A stretch of DNA of 44,788 nt, from positions 1 through 44,788 of the forward strand of contig WARV01000013.1 in assembly GCA_013387205.1 (NCBI GenBank), in the 5' to 3' direction. A model generated the notes under the pieces. That model was given only the letters and a program-made list of their open reading frames with translations. It had not been told where the DNA came from and ran no database searches. Of this stretch, positions 7,296 through 13,538 are shown in pieces; position 1 is the first letter of the stretch; each line of letters begins with the position of its first letter. Both the position numbers and the translations under genes were made by a program. The DNA comes from Patescibacteria group bacterium (GTDB lineage Bacteria > Patescibacteriota > Doudnabacteria > UBA920).

Positions 7296-7440
7296 GAGGA
7301 ATGGCTGTTTGCCCGTTGGGGAACGGGGTAAACAGGCGGCTGAAAATTTTGGAAGTTGGTATTTTTAAGCTAGTGTCGTGTACTTTGACCTAGCGAGCTT
7401 ATCCAACGGACAACAATCGTCCTTTTTCCAAAACTTCCAT
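7296..7440 (+). ncRNA. candidate structured RNA, strand uncertain
   Basis: Stems that can form together: CTGTTT-CCCGTT with AACGGG-AAACAG around a GGGG loop (7305-7335); GGAAGTT (7351-7357) with AACTTCC (7432-7438) closing an inner region; TAAGCT with AGCTTA or, alternatively, GCTAG with CTAGC (7366-7401); GGAC/GTCC (7408-7422). All are direct readings of the sequence. Expression and strand are not established. Confidence 0.33.
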
Positions 7441-7453
7441 GCGTCTGCCAACC

Positions 7454-7480
7454 AAAAAACCAACCATTTCTGGTTGGTTT
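7454..7480 (-). terminator. intrinsic terminator after the ferredoxin gene
   Basis: Arms AACCAACC (7458-7465) and GGTTGGTT (7472-7479) around a six-base loop, followed on the minus strand by TTTTTT. It is about 110 bases past the ferredoxin stop and keeps host transcription out of the phage operon. Confidence 0.8.
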
Positions 7481-7511
7481 AACTTGTAACTGTTATTTGC
7501 TTTTAAATGCC

Positions 7512-7537
7512 CGTCAGACAAGCTGAATTGTCCGACG
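7512..7537. promoter_or_regulatory. inverted repeat, possible operator
   Basis: Arms CGTCAGACAA and TTGTCCGACG with one mismatch around GCTGAA. No T-run follows, so an operator is as likely as a hairpin. A protein is not identified. Confidence 0.4.
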
Positions 7538-7548
7538 CGATAGGTATT

Positions 7549-7557
7549 TTATCCACA
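7549..7557 (+). promoter_or_regulatory. single perfect DnaA box
   Basis: TTATCCACA is an exact DnaA-binding consensus. Only one perfect copy is seen nearby, so an origin is not supported; it may be chance or a phage regulatory site. Confidence 0.4.
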
Positions 7558-7587
7558 GATCCTTCCCTAGGCCTCAAGCCTCGCTTT

Positions 7588-7866
7588 TTAACCTTCCGGA
7601 TATAGCTGACTACCATCTTCACTATAAAGATATATTGCCGCCGTAGGACAGCTTTGGGCAGCTAGTAATAACTTATCATCATCAACGCTTTCAACGCTTA
7701 AAACTTTAATCTCAGATTTATCAGAAGTCTTGGCACCATCCTTAATCTTTAAGACGGCTTTGTTTTCTTCATCCAGTTCAAAAATTTCCGGATAGACAGC
7801 AATACAGCTGGCAGCACCAATGCATAAATCCCTGTCCACTTTTATATATTTATATAAGTTGCCCAT
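7588..7866 (-). CDS. single-cluster ferredoxin with three cysteines
   Basis: A 92-residue electron carrier: KVDRDLCIGAASCIAVYPEI near the N-terminus and AAQSCPTAAIYLY near the C-terminus. Ligands are Cys15, Cys21 and Cys73; the usual second cysteine is Ala18. The acidic middle (LDEENKAVLKIKDG) is typical of monocluster ferredoxins. With three cysteines it may carry a 3Fe-4S cluster or a 4Fe-4S with another ligand; similar proteins recur in CPR genomes. It lies 114 bases after nfu, so it may be a separate unit; AGGGGA precedes the ATG and a terminator follows. Likely cytosolic, perhaps a client or electron source for iron-sulfur assembly, which is inference from position. Confidence 0.88.
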   Translation of the reverse strand: MGNLYKYIKVDRDLCIGAASCIAVYPEIFELDEENKAVLKIKDGAKTSDKSEIKVLSVESVDDDKLLLAAQSCPTAAIYLYSEDGSQLYPEG

Positions 7867-7980
7867 ATTTGTCCCCTGCCTTTATGATATTACTTTTTAC
7901 TAATCATTAATAATCACTTAAATAAAGTACCAAATTGTTTAATATTTTTTATCTAGCTTGATAATGCTAATTAAAAAGTA

Positions 7981-8217
7981 TTAATAATCTATATATCTGA
8001 TTGTTTTAATTTTAGGCAGTTTCTTTTTTATTAATCGTTCAATTCCAAGCCCAAAGGTTAATGGGGCCAAAGCGCATCCTTTACAGCGGCCTTTGATTTT
8101 CAAGACAACGGTATCACCCTTTACCTCCATAATCTCAGCTCCCCCTTTATGAGCACCAAAAACAGACTCAAATTCTTTTAAAATATCTTGGATTATTTTT
8201 TTATCCTGGCTGCCCAT
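7981..8217 (-). CDS. NFU-domain iron-sulfur carrier (NifU C-terminal type)
   Basis: The 78-residue protein is a stand-alone NFU domain. Residues 41-51 read IKGRCKGCALA, the CxxC (Cys45, Cys48) that bridges a 4Fe-4S cluster in a dimer, and it ends KLPKIKTIRYIDY. NFU proteins accept clusters from the IscU/NifU scaffold and deliver them to target enzymes. It is six bases downstream of the scaffold gene, consistent with one transcript with iscS and nifU. Only the NFU domain is present; the HesB-like and scaffold parts are on other genes or absent. Confident call. Confidence 0.9.
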   Translation of the reverse strand: MGSQDKKIIQDILKEFESVFGAHKGGAEIMEVKGDTVVLKIKGRCKGCALAPLTFGLGIERLIKKKLPKIKTIRYIDY

Positions 8218-8223
8218 AATCTA

Positions 8224-8907
8224 TTAATCTCTGTTTGAATATTTTTCTTTATAAAACCTCAGAAGCTGTTCAATCTCCGGAATCGATTTACTATCCCCTG
8301 TCCCGACCTTTAATTTTTTCTTCAAGTCGTTTAAAGTGCTTGCACCGTCTAAAACCGCTTCTTCAATATCCCGTTCGGTAATGTTTAAAACTTTATCAAT
8401 AACTTTGGAGCCGTCAGCTATTATCCGCTGGTGCTGGCCGGTATTCCTAAAATAATTATTCAGTGCGGCCCTGAACGCTTTATCTGCCAGAACACTGCAG
8501 TGGATTTTCCTGTTCGGCAAACCTTCCAGCCGCGCGATTATATCCTGCGGTTTTATTTTTAAGGCGTCTTCAATTTTCATGCCGCCGTTTTCAGTAACCA
8601 TAACGCTGAACATCGACGTTGCGGCAATAGCGCTGCCGCAGCCGAAAGTTTTCCATTTCAGTTCCAAAATTTTATCTTTCTTTTTATCTACCCTGAGCCA
8701 CATTACCATGACATCGCCACATGCTGGACTGCCAACCACTCCTTCCCCGTCAAAATAATTTTTCTTAGGAGGATTGAGCAGCAGGTTCCTGGGATGAAAA
8801 AAATGATCTTTAACCACGTCCGAATAAACCCAGGACTCACCTGTGAATTGGTTTACCACGTCGGATTTTTTCAGTTTTTTTTTGGTCAAAACCTTTTTCT
8901 TTGCCAT
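8224..8907 (-). CDS. nifU: NifU/IscU-type iron-sulfur scaffold with a cysteine-less BFD-like tail
   Basis: The 227-residue protein has an IscU scaffold domain (about residues 28-155): GVVGSPACGDVMVMW (Cys63), FGCGSAIAATS (Cys90) and KIHCSVLADKA (Cys137), the three conserved ligands on which new clusters are built. A lysine-rich N-terminal extension precedes it. Residues ~168-217, reading VIDKVLNITERDIEEAVLDG and then a KVGTGDSKS segment, match the shape of the BFD-like 2Fe-2S domain that follows in true NifU, but all four usual cysteines are replaced. The tail therefore cannot hold a cluster and may only help bind partners. It starts one base after the iscS stop, so the two are coupled. Acts with IscS and NFU in the cytosol. 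Confidence 0.9.
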   Translation of the reverse strand: MAKKKVLTKKKLKKSDVVNQFTGESWVYSDVVKDHFFHPRNLLLNPPKKNYFDGEGVVGSPACGDVMVMWLRVDKKKDKILELKWKTFGCGSAIAATSMFSVMVTENGGMKIEDALKIKPQDIIARLEGLPNRKIHCSVLADKAFRAALNNYFRNTGQHQRIIADGSKVIDKVLNITERDIEEAVLDGASTLNDLKKKLKVGTGDSKSIPEIEQLLRFYKEKYSNRD

Positions 8908-8908
8908 G

Positions 8909-10297
8909 TTAATTCCTTACGAACTTATCAATTTTTTTACCTGCAAAAGCTTTTGGCATGGAAATGTTTTTGCCATTATCCATTTTCATGTCTAGCGGGC
9001 TGACGCGACGCAGTTCCTTTACAACCTCAGGTAAAACTTTTAGTACAAAATCCAATTGCTTTTTTGTGGTTGTTTTACCTAATGTAAACCTTATTGCGCC
9101 GTGCGCGTATTCGTAAGGCTTGCCTATGGCCAGAATCACGTGTGACGGATCCAGGCTCATTGAAGCGCAAGCGCTGCCAGTGGAAGCGGCAATACCATAA
9201 GAGTCCAAATACAAAAGCAGCGCTTCGCCTTCCACGTCTAAAAATGAAATGTTTATGTTATTGGGAAGCCTGGCTAAATACCGTTCTTTTTGGTTAAAAT
9301 CGCGGCCGCGATTTTTAGCAAACGGGCCGGGCCCGTTTAACACCGCCTTGGGGATTTTTTTTAGAATTTGTTTAATAAAGTAATCGCGAAGATCAGACTG
9401 CCGCTTGTTTTCTTTTTCCCTATTTTTCTGAGCAAGTTTTAAAGCCTCGGAAAGCCCTATTATTCCAGGCACATTTTCCGTGCCGCTTCGTAAATTTTTC
9501 TCCTGTCCGCCCCCAAAAATTATCGGCTTAAGCCTAACCCCGTTCCTGACAAATAAAAAGCCTGTTTGTTTAGGGCCGTAAATTTTACTGGCATTGACTG
9601 ACATTAAATCAACTCCCAAACGGTCAACGTTCAAATCCAAAGAGCCCGCAGCCTGGCAAGCATCCGTATGAAAGTATATTTTTGGCAAATTCTTCGCTTT
9701 CCGTCTTTCATTTTCCCCTCTTAGCCACTTGCCTATCTCCGCAATCGGCTCAATGGTTCCAATTTCATTATTAGCATATATGATGGAAATTAAAACCGTT
9801 TCCGGCCGTACGGCTTTTTTAATTTCCTCAAGCTTTACAAAACCAAATTCATCAACTCCGACCAAATCTGCCTGGATCCCTTCCTGGCGCAGCGCGTCAA
9901 TGGATTCCAAAACAGCATGATGCTCAATAGCAGAACTGATTATATGCGGCTTAGCGCCGCCTTCTGCAGCTGCCATACGCGCAGTACCAAACAGGCTCAA
10001 ATTAATGCTCTCGGTTCCGCCGGCCGTAAAAACTACCTCTTCAGGCCTGCAGCCGATAATGCCAGCAATAGTTTTTCTGGCGTTATCAACCGCAAAAGCA
10101 GCCTCTCTCCCCTGCTTATAAAGTGCGGATGGGTTGCCGAAAGAGCCAGACCAAAAAGGCTCCATGGCTTTTTTGACATTTATATCCAAAAAGGTTGTGG
10201 CCGCAAAGTCCAAATATATTAAATTTTTAGGCTTGGTGATTTTTGGTAGCATCCCCTGTAGAATTTCTTTGAGATTGTCCCGGTATAGCCGGGACAC
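8909..10297 (-). CDS. iscS: cysteine desulfurase (IscS/NifS family)
   Basis: The 462-residue PLP enzyme releases sulfur from cysteine for iron-sulfur cluster assembly. Seen: LIYLDFAATTF near the N-terminus, TAGGTESINLSLFG, the His pair IEHHAVL (126-127), TDACQAAG, the PLP lysine in NASKIYGPKQ (Lys238), and the catalytic Cys377 in TGSACAS. The loop around 330-340 and a ~30-residue C-terminal tail are longer than in typical IscS. The start is uncertain: GTG 10297 gives the length used here, but it lies in a perfect inverted repeat and lacks a ribosome binding site; ATG 10252, just before the conserved start of the fold, is the main alternative. First gene of the iscS-nifU-nfu operon. Confidence 0.93.
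   Translation of the reverse strand: MSRLYRDNLKEILQGMLPKITKPKNLIYLDFAATTFLDINVKKAMEPFWSGSFGNPSALYKQGREAAFAVDNARKTIAGIIGCRPEEVVFTAGGTESINLSLFGTARMAAAEGGAKPHIISSAIEHHAVLESIDALRQEGIQADLVGVDEFGFVKLEEIKKAVRPETVLISIIYANNEIGTIEPIAEIGKWLRGENERRKAKNLPKIYFHTDACQAAGSLDLNVDRLGVDLMSVNASKIYGPKQTGFLFVRNGVRLKPIIFGGGQEKNLRSGTENVPGIIGLSEALKLAQKNREKENKRQSDLRDYFIKQILKKIPKAVLNGPGPFAKNRGRDFNQKERYLARLPNNINISFLDVEGEALLLYLDSYGIAASTGSACASMSLDPSHVILAIGKPYEYAHGAIRFTLGKTTTKKQLDFVLKVLPEVVKELRRVSPLDMKMDNGKNISMPKAFAGKKIDKFVRN
10276..10296. promoter_or_regulatory. 8-bp perfect inverted repeat at the iscS start, possible operator or hairpin
   Basis: TGTCCCGG (10276-10283) and CCGGGACA (10289-10296) flank a five-base loop. 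It overlaps the GTG candidate start. The same half-site, CGGGACAAT, occurs again at 10419-10427 in the spacer of the likely promoter, so one protein could bind both. A regulator is not seen. Confidence 0.45.
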
Positions 10298-10336
10298 GAT
10301 AACGTTTAAATGTTAATTAACGATATTTATACCTTT

Positions 10337-10394
10337 GTAGAATCATCTTTGAGTGTTTGGGTATCACCCTTAAGTTCTCAAAGAAGCTCTACAG
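10337..10394 (-). promoter_or_regulatory. long nested hairpin in the iscS 5' leader
   Basis: On the minus strand the leader can fold as TGTAGA/TCTACA, then TCTTTGAG/CTCAAAGA, then GGGT/ACCC at the tip. It begins within a few bases of the expected transcription start. No T-run follows, so it is not a terminator; a stabiliser or regulatory leader is possible. Confidence 0.5.
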
Positions 10395-10405
10395 GGCATA
10401 CAGAT

Positions 10406-10435
10406 ATTATACCAGGAACGGGACAATGAAACCAA
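10406..10435 (-). promoter_or_regulatory. likely promoter of the isc operon
   Basis: Minus-strand TTGGTT (10435-10430), an 18-base spacer, and TATAAT (10411-10406) preceded by TGG. The start of transcription would be near 10399, giving a ~100-base leader. The spacer holds the TTGTCCCG half-site discussed above. Confidence 0.6.
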
Positions 10436-10477
10436 CCTCGCTGCTGGCAGCTTAGGTATCAGGGCAGTTTCCTTATC

Positions 10478-10545
10478 AAAGTGACAGTTTGAGAAGCTAT
10501 GGCTTGGGCTTTGCCCAAGACAAGCTAGCTCCACTTTCTCACTTT
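10478..10545 (-). other. nested three-step hairpin in noncoding DNA
   Basis: Three concentric stems: AAAGTGA/TCACTTT (outer), AGCTA/TAGCT (middle), CTTGGGC/GCCCAAG with a three-base loop (inner). It lies between the RNA gene terminator and the isc promoter. No gene is seen here. Either strand could carry it; function unknown. Confidence 0.45.
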
Positions 10546-10596
10546 ATCTGGCCTCACCTTTCGCAGCAAGCTGCTTAGATTTAGGCCTTCCATAAT

Positions 10597-10619
10597 AAAA
10601 AACGCCTGATATTATCAGG
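10597..10619 (-). terminator. intrinsic terminator of the structured RNA
   Basis: CCTGAT/ATCAGG stem around a three-base loop, then CG and TTTTTT on the minus strand. Confidence 0.75.
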
Positions 10620-10856
10620 ACGTTAGGAAGAAGGAGAACTGGATCAACTGCCCCCGTGCGGAGAAACGCCCCTGCAGGAGGTTTGGCAGGGCTAACGTAA
10701 AACAGTTGCCGTTCATTAACATACATCCTCCTTCCTAACGGGTGCTGCCAGTAAAACTACAGTCTGGCAGCAAAGCCAAAGCAATAAAACCTTTACCCCA
10801 ACAAACAAGGCTAACCGCTTTGGCAAACTTTAAACTTAAAAACGAAAATCAAACTA
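10597..10856 (-). ncRNA. unassigned structured RNA, about 260 nt, with promoter and terminator
   Basis: A minus-strand unit bounded by a promoter (10863-10890) and an intrinsic terminator (10597-10619). Inside are three perfect stems in series: GCCAAAGC/GCTTTGGC (10775-10824), GCTGCCAG/CTGGCAGC (10744-10771), and a long stem closed by CGTTAGGAAG/CTTCCTAACG (10621-10740), which holds further CAACTG/CAGTTG and CCCTGC/GCAGGG stems. One arm of the long stem contains AAGGAGG, a Shine-Dalgarno-like tract, paired with its complement. A 35-codon frame begins just after it and ends at the terminator. I do not see RNase P, tmRNA, SRP or 6S signatures. Confidence 0.6.
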
Positions 10857-10862
10857 GGTATA

Positions 10863-10890
10863 ATTATACTACATTAAAAAAATAAAACAA
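10863..10890 (-). promoter_or_regulatory. promoter for the structured RNA
   Basis: Minus-strand TTGTTT, a 16-base spacer and TATAAT. The -35 box overlaps the T-run of the upstream terminator, so the two signals are interleaved. Confidence 0.6.
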
Positions 10891-10911
10891 GGCTCCATGA
10901 AAAGCCTTGTT
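10876..10911 (-). terminator. intrinsic terminator of the sunset-domain gene
   Basis: AACAAGGCT/AGCCTTGTT stem around an eight-base loop, followed by TTATTTTTTT on the minus strand, about 14 bases after the stop codon. Confidence 0.85.
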
Positions 10912-10924
10912 GAAATTTTCTTTA

Positions 10925-11323
10925 TTACTTAGACGATTTTACAAACCCGGCCTTTACAGCCTCTTCTTCCGTATTAAAACACTGTTCTGGTTTTACTAAA
11001 GAGTAAAATGCCCCGCCAGGGATGTGGTACGTCCTTTTACCCTTTGATGAAACATTACCTTTTATTTGGCATTTTTCGTCAGCTTTGGCCGGTATTGTTT
11101 TACCCAACACTTCTTCTTTTGATTTTGTAGCCGGTGGATCAGCAGCTGGTTTTTCCTTAAGAATTGTGTTATAATTATTTTGTAATTTTGGCTTAATGTT
11201 CTGGTTTTCCCTGCTGAAGCTTCCCGTACCGTATCCGACAAAGAAAACAAGGACAAAACAAAGTCCCAGAACAATTTTTTCCTTATTTTCCTTATACCAG
11301 TTTTTTATTTTTTCGTAAGTCAT
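10925..11323 (-). CDS. membrane-anchored sunset-domain protein
   Basis: The 132-residue protein has one N-terminal membrane segment (about residues 17-34, IVLGLCFVLVFFVGYGTG), a polar linker, and a C-terminal ~48-residue domain reading CQIKGNVSSKGKRTYHIPGG, AFYSLVKPEQCFNTEEEAVK and AGFVKSSK. This is the 'sunset' domain, a small cysteine-containing module often attached to nucleases or membrane anchors in bacteria. The domain would lie outside the membrane. No nuclease domain is present, so its role is unknown; it may bind nucleic acid or ions. It has its own terminator. The domain name rests on motif recall. Confidence 0.75.
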   Translation of the reverse strand: MTYEKIKNWYKENKEKIVLGLCFVLVFFVGYGTGSFSRENQNIKPKLQNNYNTILKEKPAADPPATKSKEEVLGKTIPAKADEKCQIKGNVSSKGKRTYHIPGGAFYSLVKPEQCFNTEEEAVKAGFVKSSK

Positions 11324-11385
11324 GGCCCATCGTGTTTTTTTTATTATAATTTAATTTTTAAAATTTTACAACTAAATTAAAACAA

Positions 11386-12732
11386 ATGAGGTACGCTTTT
11401 GTTTTAGGGAGGGTGTATACATTATCTATTGCCGAGCTGGTAGCAGTTTTGGAAAAACCGGATATCCAGCTGGGTATTACTGGCGAACCAGTAAAAATTT
11501 TGGAGGCTTCTGAAGAAGTTTTGATAATCGAATCTGCCAAACCGCTGAACGTTAACGGGCTTCAGAAAAAGCTCGGCGGGGTCATAAAAATTCTAGAAGT
11601 TGTGGATACTTTAAAAAAACGCGAGCAGGATTCAATTAATTTTGCGCTCAAGCATTATTTCAAGCCAAGTGTCCTTAAGAAAAAATTTCTCAAAGAATAT
11701 AAAGGCAAAATGCAATTCGGGGTCAGCATTTATCTTTTGGATATGGAGCTTGTCAAAAACAACCATAACCACGGAAATGGAAATCCCGCAGGCCGTCCTG
11801 CTGTTACCAACAGCCCTTTTGGCGAGCCAAAAAGAATAGGGATGATGATTAAAAAAAGCTTAACCGACAGCGGCCAAAGCATCCGCCTGGTTCTTCCCGA
11901 ATTCAATTCCCTGGCGCTGGCATCGGTTGTGGTGACAAAAAACCTTCTGCTTCAAAAGGGGGCGGAAATTTGCATTATTGCCGGCAAAAACACTTTATAC
12001 ACCGCAAAAACCTTGGCAGTCCAGGATTTTGAAGATTACGGCAGGCGCGATTACCAAAGGCCGGTCAGGGACGACAAGCAAGGCATGATTCCCCCAAAAG
12101 TCGCACAAATTATGCTTAACCTTTCAGGATGCAAAACAAGCGAAATTATTTTAGATCCTTTTTGCGGTATAGGTACAATTATACAGGAAGGTTTACTGCT
12201 CGGGTTTAGGATGCTTGGAAGCGATATTAATAAAGCTGCTATCCGGGGGTCGGAAAATAACCTGGAATGGTTTAGGAACCGCTATAAAATCGCTCCTGGT
12301 AAATACCATTTCCAAGTTTCCGATGCTACTGACGTAGCCAAACTTTTGGAAGGACAAACGGTTAACGGCATAGTCTCAGAAGGAACCCTGGGTCCGCTAT
12401 ACACAAGCTTCCCCAAGCCGGAAGAAATTGAAAAGAATTTTAAAGATTTAAATAAATTATACGTCAGTTGCTTTAGGGAATTCAGTAAGTTCCTGCCAGC
12501 AAAAAGCCAAGTGGTCATGTGTATCCCTGCTTACAGAAAGAACCGGGATTCTTATGAAAAAATGCCGACCATTGACAATATAACCGAATTGGGTTATAAT
12601 CTAGTAGATATCCTTCCCTCTTCAATAGCTAAAAACTTAAAATTTCTTAAGCTAACAGAGAGGAAAACCGCTATTTACGACAGGAAAGACCAAATAGTGG
12701 CAAGGGAAATATGTATCTTTGAAAAGAATTAA
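11386..12732 (+). CDS. TRM11-like RNA methyltransferase (THUMP plus Rossmann domain)
   Basis: A 448-residue protein with an N-terminal THUMP-like region and a C-terminal SAM-dependent methylase. Seen: RPVRDDKQGMIPPKVAQIML, then motif I ILDPFCGIGTIIQEGLLLG (about residues 259-277) and GSDINKAAIRGSENN. This is the arrangement of tRNA guanine-10 N2-methyltransferases (archaeal/eukaryal TRM11) and UPF0020 proteins. The catalytic D/N-PP-Y is not present: the corresponding place reads NGIVSEGTLGPLY. A variant of the form EPYLGP is used by CPR members of the family, and here even the Pro-Tyr is lost, so activity is uncertain. tRNA is the likely substrate by family. Divergent from the sunset gene. 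Confidence 0.75.
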   Translation: MRYAFVLGRVYTLSIAELVAVLEKPDIQLGITGEPVKILEASEEVLIIESAKPLNVNGLQKKLGGVIKILEVVDTLKKREQDSINFALKHYFKPSVLKKKFLKEYKGKMQFGVSIYLLDMELVKNNHNHGNGNPAGRPAVTNSPFGEPKRIGMMIKKSLTDSGQSIRLVLPEFNSLALASVVVTKNLLLQKGAEICIIAGKNTLYTAKTLAVQDFEDYGRRDYQRPVRDDKQGMIPPKVAQIMLNLSGCKTSEIILDPFCGIGTIIQEGLLLGFRMLGSDINKAAIRGSENNLEWFRNRYKIAPGKYHFQVSDATDVAKLLEGQTVNGIVSEGTLGPLYTSFPKPEEIEKNFKDLNKLYVSCFREFSKFLPAKSQVVMCIPAYRKNRDSYEKMPTIDNITELGYNLVDILPSSIAKNLKFLKLTERKTAIYDRKDQIVAREICIFEKN

Positions 12733-12733
12733 C

Positions 12734-12817
12734 ACAATCCGAATTCCCCAAATACTGCAGTCCAAATACCCCGAATATTCGTGGCATTAGGATGCTAATT
12801 CGGATCATTAGGATTAC
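12734..12817. repeat. dispersed palindromic repeat, family 1, copy 1
   Basis: Contains AATCCGAATT..CCCCAAATA, CCCGAATATTCGTGGCATTA and ATTCGGAT near the right end, giving an imperfect inverted repeat. Related copies lie at 17346-17414 and 19101-19194. It fills the whole gap before rpmA, so rpmA transcription or its promoter may lie in it. Confidence 0.75.
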
Positions 12818-12820
12818 ACA

Positions 12821-13099
12821 ATGGCCCATAAGAAAGCAGGCGGCAGTACTAGTTTAGGCCGCGACAGCGTATCAAAGCGCTTAGGCGTAAAAATTTTTGG
12901 CAACCAGGCCGTTAAAAAAGGCCAAATCATTGTCAGGCAAAAAGGCACCAAATACCATCCCGGCAAGAATGTCAGGATTGGCGGCGATTCCACCCTATAC
13001 GCCCTGTCTGACGGATTGGTTAAATTCCAGAGCAAGATGGTCAAAAAATTCCACGGCAGCCTCCGCCGCACCCGCGTTGTTTCAGTTACTGAAAAATAA
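12821..13099 (+). CDS. rpmA: 50S ribosomal protein L27
   Basis: The 92-residue protein starts [20 protein letters not shown] and continues with [20 protein letters not shown] and [18 protein letters not shown], the standard L27 sequence. L27 sits at the peptidyl-transferase centre. No N-terminal cleavage extension is visible and length is normal. The usual partner rplU (L21) is not adjacent. A strong terminator follows. Very confident. Confidence 0.97.
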   Translation: MAHKKAGGSTSLGRDSVSKRLGVKIFGNQAVKKGQIIVRQKGTKYHPGKNVRIGGDSTLYALSDGLVKFQSKMVKKFHGSLRRTRVVSVTEK

Positions 13100-13113
13100 G
13101 CAATAATAAATTA

Positions 13114-13142
13114 CCCCGCCTCTTTAAGAGGCGGGGTTTTTT
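13114..13142 (+). terminator. intrinsic terminator of rpmA
   Basis: CCCCGCCTCTT/AAGAGGCGGGG 11-bp stem with a one-base loop, followed by TTTTTT. Fifteen bases after the stop codon. Confidence 0.95.
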
Positions 13143-13156
13143 ATAACCCTAAAAAG

Positions 13157-13193
13157 CTAAGAGATCCCTCGTCGGATGCATTCCTCGGGATGA
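13157..13193. repeat. dispersed repeat, family 2, partial copy
   Basis: GAGATCCCTCGTCGGATGCA and TTCCTCGGGATGA match parts of the larger copies at 21753-21863 and 23848-23968. Truncated; it runs into the next hairpin. Confidence 0.65.
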
Positions 13194-13229
13194 TTTTGAA
13201 ATAACAATTCTAAGTTATTTCAAAATCAT
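13190..13229. terminator. 16-bp perfect hairpin, mostly plus-oriented
   Basis: ATGATTTTGAAATAAC and its exact complement around an eight-base loop, followed by TTTTT on the plus strand. The stop codon of the small minus-strand frame lies in the right arm. Confidence 0.6.
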
Positions 13230-13354
13230 TTTTGCGCCAAAATTGTTTTTGGATTGGAAGAATCAAAGTGAGTTGCTTCCAAAATTGGGATATTGAAAAA
13301 GATTACGGCGGCAAAAACAAAAATTATTACGAAAAATATTTTTAGAATAGCCAT
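13226..13354 (-). CDS. possible small secreted or membrane peptide (42 aa)
   Basis: A 42-codon frame MAILKIFFVIIFVFAAVIFF... with a hydrophobic stretch followed by a short polar tail, like a signal peptide or single-pass membrane peptide. The ribosome binding site is weak. Located in the gap between rpmA and small plus-strand genes. Low-confidence gene. Confidence 0.4.
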   Translation of the reverse strand: MAILKIFFVIIFVFAAVIFFNIPILEATHFDSSNPKTILAQK

Positions 13355-13538
13355 ATTTGTTTTTCTTAATTTCCTGTACTTTTACAAGACGGAAAAAAAC
13401 AGCCATTCTTACAAATTTTCCTTTGCTCAAGCCTAAAAAATTATATTTTGGTCATTCCTTACCATAAGACTTTGCCGGGTGGTTTTAGTTCGTCTATTAG
13501 GTGAAAGTCAAATGTAAAATTAAGCTAGGGAAAATTTT

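Larger units (their letters stand above)
7208..7587. other. hairpin-rich noncoding block between phage module and host genes
   Basis: About 380 bases with no convincing gene. It holds a strong nested hairpin (7305-7335), a multi-stem region (7351-7438), an intrinsic terminator (7454-7480), a 10-bp inverted repeat with one mismatch (7512-7537) and a perfect DnaA box TTATCCACA (7549-7557). The phage operon's promoter must be within it, but I do not see a consensus one. The mix could be a phage control region, an attachment junction or a small RNA gene. Confidence 0.6.

Noticed and set aside
7549-7557. Replication origin at the DnaA box
   Set aside because: Only one perfect box, no AT-rich unwinding cluster of boxes, no dnaA/dnaN nearby.
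10544-10726. 60-codon minus-strand frame starting MYVNERQLFY as a gene
   Set aside because: It runs through the stems and terminator of the structured RNA; the bases look constrained by pairing. The 35-codon frame in another phase is kept only as a remark.
10398-10856. RNase P, tmRNA, SRP or T-box assignment for the structured RNA region
   Set aside because: None of the key sequence signatures (GAGGAAAGUC, tRNA-like CCA end, SRP GGAAGCAGC core, T-box AGGGUGGNACC) is present.
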